Both the position numbers and the translations under genes were made by a program. Shown here in pieces: positions 24,209 to 33,800 of a stretch of DNA of 64,000 nt. Source of the stretch: Lepidonotus clava (Eukaryota; Annelida; Polychaeta; Phyllodocida; Polynoidae); NCBI GenBank assembly GCA_936440205.1, contig OW387149.1:131501-195500 (forward strand), read 5' to 3'. Numbering within the stretch: position 1 is the stretch's first letter; every line of letters starts with the position of its first letter. The notes beneath the pieces were generated by a model. That model made no database searches, was not told the DNA's origin, and saw nothing but the letters and a program-made list of their open reading frames with translations.

Positions 24209-25547
24209 TTTGTTTGTTTGTTTGTTGGGGTAGTTTAACGTCCGGCCAACCCTTATGGGTTCTTTCCAGACTGCACAAGGTAATACTTTTCAGCTTATTT
24301 TACGCCACAAGGGCGGTGACTGAATATATGATATGGTTTAGGAGAAACCCGCCACCGGGTGCGATACCCTACTCCTTGCGAAGAGTGGCAAGGGGTCTTT
24401 AGTGTGCAATGTCCCATAGAAAGGACACCACACACCCGGCCTTTGATGACCCTGTCGGGAGCACAGGGTGGCCCCTGGATCCCAGACTCTTGGATCCTTT
24501 CTTAGATTTTATCTATCAGTTAGCATTCTCGAAGGAATTGCAGGATCTTTTTATTTCTGTTGTTGTTAAACACGTTCTTCATCGATGTTCTGTTTTGGAG
24601 ATGCCGCTTGCAACTGTCATCCGTCTTCTTACACTTCAATATGATGTGCTCCACCGTTAGTTTGGTGTTACACTGTTGACAAATAGGAGCACCTTCACCT
24701 TTCAACAGGTGTTCATGTGTCAGCCTGGTGTGGCCTATCCGAAGACGGGCCAGTTTCACCTGTTCTGACCTTGTCAGGCACTGTCTTTTGCTTTTGTCAC
24801 TTTTCTCTTCTAATTTGGGTTGGACAGAGTGAAGAAGATTGTTCTCCTGTTTGTTCCAGTCGCTTTGCCACTTAGACCGCAAATGTGTTTTGCTTAGTGG
24901 CAGTAAGTCTGTGTGTGGGATTCTAGCAACCTCAGGATCTAGGGCCAAGGCCCCCTTGGCTGCTTGGTCTGCCTTTTCATTACCAGAGATTCCAATGTGG
25001 CTAGGTAGCCAGCAGAAAATCACTTCTTTGCCAACCGATTTCAGGTTGGTGTGACTTTGCTGGATATCTCTGATAATGGGATTGTTAGGCTGATGTTGTA
25101 GGATAGTTTGTAAACAGGACTTTGAGTCTGAGAAGATGATAAACTTTCTGTGTCCTGATACTTTGATCCAGTCTAGTGCACGCACCAGAGCACGTGCTTC
25201 AGCAGTAAAAATGCTGGCTTGGCCGTGAAGGGCACCGGTCAGGTCCCCCATATTCTGTATGTACTGCATAACCCACTCTATTTCCTTCCTTGGAGCCATC
25301 AGTGAAGATGGGGAAATGATCACTGTATTGGTCTTTTAGGGCTCCATATTCGTTCCTGAAAGCAGAGGGGTTGGTTTCGTTCTTCTTGTTATTGCATAGT
25401 TCCAGGATGACCACAGGTTTACTCTGGGACCATGGTGGGTCCTTGGGTGGTCTTATTTCTCTGATGATGTTCAAAGGTATCTCTGCTTCTCTGATCACAG
25501 ATTTAGGAGAGGTAGAGAATGGTTTGGCCACCCTTGGATTTACCCGG
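24209..25547 (-). mobile_element. 5'-truncated LINE with RNase H (copy 2), inserted in the Ngaro-like element
   Basis: Nearly identical to the copy at 16258-17590, with the same 3' UTR, RNase H and CCHC knuckle, and the same 5' edge at FRVNPRV. The RNase H frame carries a small frameshift near 25250 relative to copy 1. Flanks differ from copy 1, so this is an independent insertion and not a segmental duplication. I found no clean target duplication. Confidence 0.85.
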
Positions 25548-26039
25548 AACAACTCACTGTTATGTGTGCGGAATATGGTATCATGTGTTGGGATTATGGT
25601 TCTTTGATATACCAGTCAGCAGGGAAATCCTACTTGGATTTCCCTGGGGCCATGTATACGAATACATGGCCCCTACCCGTTTTCACGAGAGGGAAGTTGA
25701 CTTTTCTATTTCAAAATTGTTAGGTTAGGTTTGGAGTTTGGCGTATGATAAAGTTACCTCACTATTTCTCCACTCCTGCCTTTAGTCCGTTGGTGTTTAG
25801 TTAAGATATGTGCAGGGGAGATTTCCTCCCCGTATATATTTCACGCGACACCGGAGGCCGCCTGTGACGTCATCTCCTTGGCAACCCGTGACCTATGTCA
25901 CTCGGAATTCAGTCGGCGTCGACCTTCTCAAAAACTTTTACTTGTTGTCTCATGTAACTGTCTTTACATGTTATTGGCGTATGATGAAGTTACCTCACTA
26001 TTTCTCCACTCCTGCCTTTAGTCCGTTGGTGTTTAGTTG

Positions 26040-26322
26040 TGCACCCTATACACCTACACTCTCCTTCTATAAGAAGAAGAGACAAAGGAGGTCTCTACTT
26101 TTTGAAGGAGTCTAATTTCTTACCCCAACCTAACATGGGGCTCAATGCTGAGACCTGCTTCTTCGTTGTATGGGACCAGTTCACCCGTCTCTCCTTGAAG
26201 AAGCAGGTCTCAGCCTTTGAGCCTCATGTTAGGTTGGGGTAAGAAATTAGATTCCTTCAAGAAGCAGAGACCTCCTTTGTCTCTACTTCCTATAGAAGGA
26301 GAGTTTAGGTGTATAGGGTGCG
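26040..26322. mobile_element. Hairpin MITE, about 115-bp inverted arms
   Basis: GCACCCTATACACCTA at the left reappears inverted at the right (TAGGTGTATAGGGTGCG). The arms include AAAGGAGGTCTCT and TTACCCCAACCTAACATG with their inverses. It sits immediately after repeat B of the Ngaro-like element. No coding capacity. Confidence 0.85.
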
Positions 26323-28375
26323 TTAAGATATCTTAGGGTGTTCTAGCCACCTTCCCACCCCATACCTGTGTTCAATTAGAGTATACTTTTTGGCCGAATT
26401 TTACAAATTGGCAATAAAAAAAAAGTGAGGGGGGCAACCTGGTCCCGTTTGCTATAAGTCTACTCCTTCCCCAGTCTAGGAGTATAGATTTAGCCCTTTT
26501 TGTGGTATTTTAAAACCCCGACCCCCTGGAGTGGACACAGTGTGAACGCTCCCCAACCTGTCCTAAACGGCGTGATAACCGAGGACTTATCTAAGTATAA
26601 CGCGGATGCGTGGGTTGCTAGGTTAGTAGTTGTGGTAACCCCCCCGCACCGTGACGTAACGGGGAACGGCCGTTGCGTTCATTCAATTGCTTTCCGTCGT
26701 CAAGCCCGCACGGCCGCTGTAATTTGTTGGTGTTATGTCCTCGAAGAGGGGGTGGGACAACATTAAAGCTTGCAGCAGATGCGGCGTTGTACATCGGCAA
26801 CCTTGGGGCGACTGGTGTAAACGAGACATCTTGGATTTCTACAGCGAGAGGGCGAATAGGGCGATGGCGGAGTCACAGAAGACGGAGGGTGCAGCGGGCG
26901 GCGGTCCTACCCTGAAAGACCAGCCGTCCCCCCCCCCCCCCCCCCCCCCGGTGAACGTTTTCGATGTTGGAGTTTTGGCTCAACGTTTGAAAAACTTGGA
27001 GGAGTCATACCGCGAAAGTTTAGCAGGGATTACCATGAAACAAAGCAAGGCGAAAGACAAGCAGCGAGGAGGTGCGCCCGAAAAGCTATCTTGGTCGGGG
27101 AATCCCCCTGCCCGGGCGAAACCAAGTAAACAAAAAGCGGTCCCAGTGTCAAATGGGGCGAAGAGCAAGGTGACGGTGGTGGAGGATAGTGACAGCGAGG
27201 ACGACCACAACACGGTTTCCTCAAGTACGGAGGGAACAGCCAACGAGTCTACCTTGTCGGGTTCTTCGACCATGTCCAGCGAAAGTTCCGGATCAGACTC
27301 AGAGAGCGATGAACCAACACGTCGCCCGGCGAAGAAGTCATCTCGCCGTAAGAGGGTCAAGGCACCGAGGCAAGGCAAGGATCGAATCTCGAAGAAGTAT
27401 TCTCAGAAGAAGTTCCTAAGGAAGAAAGGTGAATCCATTCAATCTTTTGAAACCCTTATGGTGGTGTCAATGGAAACCATTAAGGAGGCGTACAGAAGGG
27501 GCAAGGACATCTCAGGTCTCTTGAGCCATGTCCAGTTTCTGGCCGAGAAGGCTGAAGCCAAGATCTTCCGGGTGGATACCCTGTTTGTGCGCCTGTTGGC
27601 AAACATAATGTTAGTCTTTTTCGTGAACCGGAGGGGGGGGACCCACCAGTTGCTTGTGGGGATCCAACTAGTGCTCAAGGGGAACGCGTTGTTGATCGAG
27701 GGATCGGATTTAATTATGTTGACAAATCCAATCAACAGAGCGAGGGGATAGCCCGGGTTTTCTATCCTCCTAAAAGCCACTCGGGCAGGGTCATTCATGT
27801 GGGTGAAGATTGTGTCGCAGGTATTTGTTCTTGCGTGAATGTTATAGGTTCAACGGTCAGCCAATTGAAACCGTGTAGGGTTGCTAAACACCTGTGGTCA
27901 GATGAGTGCGTTTTCGAATCAACCACAAAAGAGTTAATTTGGTCAGGCCTGTGCGATGGGTTTGATATCGTGGACAAGGGCTGTAGTTCTAGCTATGTCT
28001 GCGAAAACTATAGGTCAATAACCGACCCCAGGTTCAGGGAAGAGATGGACGCCTAAAGCCCTTACTCGAAAAATAGATCTCGGAAGGGAAGGTTAAAGTA
28101 GTTCATGATAGGCCAGTGTGCATACACTCTTTAGGCGCAGTGGAAAAGAGTAATGGTAAACTAAGACCTATAACAGACTGCAGCCGACCCGAGGGGTCGT
28201 GCATCAACGATCATATGGAGAGCACATGTAAGAGTTTTAAATTTAAATCAGGTGATTCGGTGGCCCAGATCCTAGAGGAGGGGGATCACATGGCCGTGGT
28301 TGACATTGAATCAGCCTACCGCTCAGTAAATGTCAACCCCGAACAGACAAAATTCCAGGGTTTCAGCTGGAAGAC

Positions 28376-28917
28376 TCTATGTACGCGAGGATTTTCACGA
28401 AACACGAGGATGCAGAACCACCTCGTGCGTACTAAGGACCATTATAGGCACGAGGTCTTTATTTTGGGAAACTCCACACACGAGGTACAGATTGACCAGA
28501 AAAACGGGATTTTTTAAAGATTTTTTTTGCATAACCGTTTTCTACATTTCATAAAAAGAGAACTAGGGCACATCTCACAATTTTGAGACATGCTTCCCTC
28601 TATATATGTGTCAAGAAGATGTACCAAAAATTTCATAACTTTATGTTGAATATCAAATGAGATATTCATGTTCAAAAAATAAATTTCAATATCATAATTT
28701 TCAGGTTTGCAACCCACTTACATAGCCTTTGTTCCAGCCAAATCCATATAAGTTATAACGACCTCGTGGGTATAACACCCTATAAGATCTACATGCACGA
28801 GGTCCTTCTCATCATAAGTCTCAGAATCTCTCAAAAGTGTATGCACGAGGGCTGAGAAGGACCTCGTGCTTATAATGCACGAGGTCGTTTTCTACCTCGT
28901 GTGTATAGACGGTAGCT
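28376..28917. mobile_element. Inserted element rich in CACGAGG motifs
   Basis: It interrupts the second Ngaro-like element, with TTTCAGCTGG on both sides. About eleven copies of CACGAGG or CCTCGTG crowd its two ends (28380-28490 and 28760-28905) in both orientations. The centre is AT-rich and shares TCAAATGAGATATTCATGTTC-like sequence with the 63 kb MITE family. No coding frame. Confidence 0.6.
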
Positions 28918-28990
28918 TTCAGCTGGGACACAGGTGAGGGTGATGTATGCTTAGAGGACCAAAGACTGGTCTACTCCTTCCCCAGTCTAG

Positions 28991-30504
28991 CAGACCTGTC
29001 AACACTCCCGATTTCGCCGGGAGTCTCCCGGTTTCAGGGCCCATCTCCCGACCTCCTGATGGGGGGCTGAAATCTCCCGGTAATCAACACCAACCAATTT
29101 CCTAAACATATAGTTATAATACGACCCTAACTATGTCCCCTGCACTCTTGTTTATGACAAACTAAACATCCTGCAACTGGTCAATGTAAATTGTTGGTAT
29201 AGTGATTAAAGGATTAGTATCAAAAGGCACTATGCTATACCTATAGGTTTACTGGATACTCTCGTACAGAGGGGAGGGGACCCGGCTCCAACTTACTAAT
29301 TCTCCAGGGTTTTATTGTATTTTCAAAAGCCAAACTGGGAGGAGCAGGGAGGGGTGGATAGGAGGCCGAAGGTAGGAGGATGGGGGGGGGGGGGGGGGGG
29401 AGATGATGGGGGGGGGGGGTGTGGAGGTAAACTTAAAAAGCATTACACATTAGAAAAAAATAGAATTAAACAGAACGGCAGGCCCGTATACAGGGAGGGT
29501 TCCACTTCCTACTGCTCGCCATCCCCTTAACAGGGGAGGGGGGAGGAGCAAGGCCTGCCCCCCCCCCCCCACCCCCGATCCGCCCCTGCTTTTAAAGGTA
29601 AAATCCAGTTTATTACCAGACGTAGAATGGATCCACTATTTAGATTGCCCAAGTCACAACATAATAAGTTTCCAAATGACCCATATTACAGAGCTTATGC
29701 TACTTTCAATAGATAACCAGCAAATGTTGCTCAAATAGAAAATAAAGAAAAATTTAAAATGCATACAAAGAAATTGGTAAAGGACCCTTATAAGAAAATA
29801 GAATAGTGAAGCTTACTGCTGTGACTTGGCAACAATAATATTTGTATTCATTTTCATCTCCATCTCATTCATTCCATCTATCATAATTGGGAATCATAGC
29901 TAAAATATCAGTTGTAAGTATGTCCTGCCCCACTGATTAGGTATCAAATGGTGTAAAGTGGGAGCAAGCGAAAGAACGGCACAGCCGAGCCTGACAAACC
30001 CAAATAAAAGCAAATAAAAAAATAAATTTCAAAAAATGGTAAAATGATTCAGAATTTAAGCAAAAGTTCCACATAGGGAACCTCGCCACCCCACTCCCGC
30101 TATGGCAGAGCCTGTATACAGGCCTAGGACGTCATGTGGGAAGAAGTTATCATCACTAACAGCAATATTAATTTTAGTCAATCTCCGGAGGAGGTTACTT
30201 GAGAAAATAACCAGAGTTATAGCATTCCTTTTAGAGTCTACCTAATAGGCTAATTTCGAATTTATGAAAGGTTGTTTTCCCCCTTAATTGTAAGGTAGAG
30301 ATCTTCTTCTGCCAAAATGATAAGATTTATGTGAGTTGTATGATATTTTCCATTATGTAAAGAATTAAAACCAAACATCCTGTTTGACTAACCAACTGAT
30401 CAATCAATCGATCAATCGATTGACCGACCGACCGAATGATCGACCGATCTACCGACTGACCGCCAAATCTCCCTGAGAGCAATTTCCCAATGTTGACAGG
30501 TCTG
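28991..30504. mobile_element. Inverted-repeat DNA element inside the Ngaro-like terminal repeat
   Basis: Termini CAGACCTGTCAACA and TGTTGACAGGTCTG are perfect inverses. GTCTAG is duplicated on both flanks (28985-28990 and 30505-30510), and the split terminal repeat resumes exactly there. It carries poly-G/poly-C runs, a nested MITE (29479-30126) and a GATC/GACC tetranucleotide microsatellite near 30396-30462. No transposase is visible. Confidence 0.8.
29479..30126. mobile_element. CAGGCCCGTA MITE nested in another element
   Basis: It starts CAGGCCCGTATACAGG and ends CCTGTATACAGGCCT. The inner right arm contains GTTCCACATAGGGAACCTCG, which recurs as GTTCC...GGAACCTCGCC in the copy at 59113-59337. 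Non-coding. Confidence 0.6.
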
Positions 30505-30683
30505 GTCTAGGAGTATAGATTTAGCCCTTTTTGTGGTATTTTAAAGGCCAAACCCCGACCCCCTGGAGTGGACACAGCATACTGTACTACCGAGAGGCTT
30601 ATCCGCACCATCTGACTACCGTGAAATCATGATTTCGTAGCAATCAGAAGCTATTTGTAGTGTGGCTCCCCAACCTGTCCTAA

Positions 30684-30825
30684 TCCCACCGCCGGCCGCC
30701 CCGCCATGCCCGGTTCCCGCAGGACCCACCAGGCGGCGCCACCCGGGCCCAAAACCAAGATGGCGGTCGTGGGTGGTGGGCCCGGGCGAGGACAACTATA
30801 AACTACTCGATTTGGTAACATTGAA
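30684..30825 (+). promoter_or_regulatory. COA1-like gene proximal promoter with YY1-type site
   Basis: A GC-rich 140-bp stretch separates the retroelement end from the start codon. CCAAGATGGCGGT (30755-30767) matches the YY1 core AAGATGGCGG, which is common just downstream of start sites in nuclear genes for mitochondrial proteins. An ATG inside it (30760) opens a 13-codon upstream frame that closes before the main start. Promoter function is inferred. Confidence 0.5.
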
Positions 30826-33800
30826 ATGGTTTCTACGACCACGCTGAAGAAGGTAGCCCTGGGAGGGGCCCTCCTGGTCGGGGGGACGGGCATATTGGTG
30901 AAATCGAGGATCAGAAGTGAGTAAATCCGAGTTTCCTGGTATTATCGCTCAGGACAAGGACAGCCTTGACTTCTACACGGGGTGGACTGATAATGCTACT
31001 TCAGGAGCTGCTAGCTAGAAAATGCATACCTCGGCGCCGATAATGCTACTTACGGAGGCGATTTCCGAATAACGGGGGACAGAAATTCACTTTTATTTTA
31101 CAAAATAGATCTACCAACTATTTATGGTAGATCTAGATCTAACTTGATCACATAATATTTCAAGCCTAGATCGAGATCTAATCCTTGCTCTTTTTACCAT
31201 TTTATTTGGGAAAATACATGTACTTATGGGAGAAAAGCGTGGGACAAAATATTTGAATAGGGAAAGGCTTGGACCCAAAAAGACACCCTGAAAACCCACA
31301 CTTTCCTTCTACTACCCTAGCACTCTGGACTTGACATAAACCAAATTTGTTTGTGGTATAGGTCACAAATAGTGGATTTTGTGCAAGGTGCAGGAAAGGG
31401 GGTGGTAAACCCTCTTTTTTTCTGAAAACTTTTCAAATGTTCATCCCATAGAGAAGAAACGTCAGGTGAAGAAACATCAGGCTCTTCTGCTCCCCCCCAC
31501 AACACACACACACATAATTGCACAAACAAACCTTTGCTATTTGATTAAAACTTAGAAATATATGAGACTGATAGGAGGAACTAAGGAACAGTCAATGCAA
31601 AAATCTAAAACAATTCCAACCTGTCATGAAAATGTGCCAGACATGTCCAACGTTTTCAGGGCTCAACATTAAGCATTGCCCGCCTGCCCGGGGCAGGTAA
31701 ACTTGAGGTGGGGCAGGTAAATGTTGACATTCACCTGCCAATTTTTGCCATATTATGATAATCTAGTAAAGTTGGGCAGGTAAAATTAAGAGTCGGGCAG
31801 GTAAAAATTCACCCACACCCACCCAACGGGCAACCAGGCCAAAAGCCTTAATGTTGAGCCCTGGTTTTAGACTCAAACATCGGACATAGAGGGTCAAATG
31901 TCAGACATGTCCGGCATTTTAGGGGTTTTCACAAACACTGACGGAATATAAGAATGTAAGATTGATACAAAATCCCAGGCACTAATCAAAATCTATCAAT
32001 TGTATTGTAATACATTATATGATTTTCAGCAAACTTCTGCCAGCAAGACTTCTACAAGAGGCCACTTACAATCCTGGAGAACTACCAGATGGGGGCAGAC
32101 ATTTTGGGGCGGCCAATCGGCATTCAGAAGGTGGACCTAGCTGACACAGCCAACAACTGGACCAATGGGCTGGAGGCTCAGGTGAGCTTGGGACCGAGGG
32201 CCAGAGGTTTAGGTGGGTTTGGGACTGAGGGCTGGAGGGTGAGGTGGGTTTGGGACTGAGGGCTGGAGGCTGAGGTGGGTTTGGGACTGAGGGCTGGAGG
32301 GTGAGGTGGGTTTGGGACTGAGGGCTGGAGGCTGAGGTGGGTTTGGGACTGAGGGTCAGAGGCGGAAATGGGTTTGGAACTGAGGGCTGGAGGCTGAGGT
32401 GGGTTTGGGACTGAGGGCTGGAGGCTGAGGTGGGTTTGGGACTGAGGGTCAGAGGCTGAGGTGGGTTTGGGACTGAGGGCTGGAGGCTGAGGTGGGTTTG
32501 GGACTGAGGGCTGGAGGCTGAGGTGGGTTTGGGACTGAGGGCTGGAGGCTGAGGTGGGTTTGGGACTGAGGGCTGGAGGGTGAGGTGGGTTTGGGACTGA
32601 GGGTCAGAGGCGGAAATGGGTTTGGAACTAAGGGCTGGAGGGTGAGGTGGGTTTGGGACTGAGGGCTGGAGGCTGAGGTGGGTTTGGGACTGAGGGTCAG
32701 AGGCTGAGCTGGGTTTGGGACTGAGGGCTGGAGGCTGAGGTGGGTTTGGGACTGAGGGCTGGAGGCTGAGGTGGGTTTGGGACTGAGGGCTGGAGGCTGA
32801 GCTGGGTTTGGGACTGAGGGCTAGAGGCTGAGCTGGGTTTGGGACTGAGGGCTGGAGGCTGAAGTGGGTTTGGGACTGAGGGTCAGAGGCTGAACTGGGT
32901 TTGGGACTGAGGGCTGGAGGCTGAAGTGGGTTTGGGACTGAGGGTCAGAGGCTGAGGTGGGTTTGGGACTGAGGGCTGGAGGGTGAGGTGGGTTTGGGAC
33001 TGAGGGCTGGAGGCTGAGGTGGGTTTGGGACTGAGGGCCAGAGGTTTAGGTGGGTTTGGGACTGAGGGCTGGAGGGTGAGGTGGGTTTGGGACTGAGGGC
33101 TGAAGGCTGAGCTGGGTTTGGGACTGAGGGTCAGAGGCTGAGCTGGGTTTGGGACTGAGGGCTGGAGGCTGAGGTGGGTTTGGGACTGAGGGCTGGAGGC
33201 TGAGCTGGGTTTGGGACTGAGGGTCAGAGGCTGAGCTGGGTTTGGGACTGAGGGTCAGAGGCTGAGCTGGGTTTGGGACTGAGGGCTGGAGGGTGAAGTG
33301 GGTTTGGGACTGAGGGCTGGAGGCTGAGGTGGGTTTGGGACTGAGGGCTAGAGGCTGAGGTGGGTTTGGACTGAGGGCTGGAGGGTGAGCTGGGTTTGGG
33401 ACTGAGGGCTGGAGGCTGAGCTGGGTTTGGGACTGAGGGCTGGAGGCTGAGCTGGGTTTGGGACTGAGGGCTGGAGGCTGAGCTGGGTTTGGGACTGAGG
33501 GCTGGAGGGTGATGTGGGTTTGGGACTGAGGGCTGGAGGGTGAGGTGGGTTTTGGACTGAGGGCTGGAGGCTGAGGTGGGTTTGGACTGAGGGCTGGAGG
33601 GTGAGGTGGGTTTGGGACTGAGGGCTGGAGGCTGAAGTGGGTTTGGGACTGAGGGCTGGAGGCTGAGCTGGGTTTGGGACTGAGGGCTAGAGGCTGAGCT
33701 GGGTTTGGGACTGAGGGCTAGAGGCTGAGCTGGGTTTGGGACTGAGGGCTGGAGGGTGAAGTGGGTTTGGGACTGAGGGTCAGAGGCTGAGCTGGGTTTG

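Larger units (their letters stand above)
20539..26038 (+). mobile_element. Ngaro/PAT-like tyrosine-recombinase retroelement (DIRS order), fossil
   Basis: Split direct repeats mark the ends. Repeat A occurs at 20539-20668 and again at 25810-25940 (GTGCAGGGGAGATTTCCTCC start). Repeat B occurs at 25740-25803 and 25976-26038. This gives the A-coding-B-A-B order known for Ngaro/PAT-like elements. Parts in order are: a gag-like region from about 20672 to 22083 ending in a CCHC knuckle (CLACDEPNHSKREC); reverse transcriptase and RNase H homology over 22257-24037 (YLDDF palm motif, DNLQVY, LSRLQYK); and the start of a recombinase-like region near 24050. Two LINE copies are inserted, and a hairpin element abuts the right end. 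It is broken, with several breaks. The two A copies remain close, so it is not ancient. Confidence 0.8.
26458..30683 (+). mobile_element. Second Ngaro/DIRS-like retroelement, fossil with nested insertions
   Basis: A direct terminal repeat (GTCTACTCCTTCCCCAGTCT start, CCAACCTGTCCTAA end) lies at 26458-26566. It recurs, interrupted, at 28969-28990 plus 30505-30683. A gag-like region runs from about 26735 to 27600 and shares LMVV and LLAEK-type motifs with the first element. Reverse transcriptase homology (CIHSLGAVEK, ITDCSRPEGS, AVVDIESAYRSV) covers about 27880-28370 and resumes after an insertion. It is broken, with several breaks, and heavily rearranged. Its right end stops about 140 bp before the COA1 start codon. 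Confidence 0.65.
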
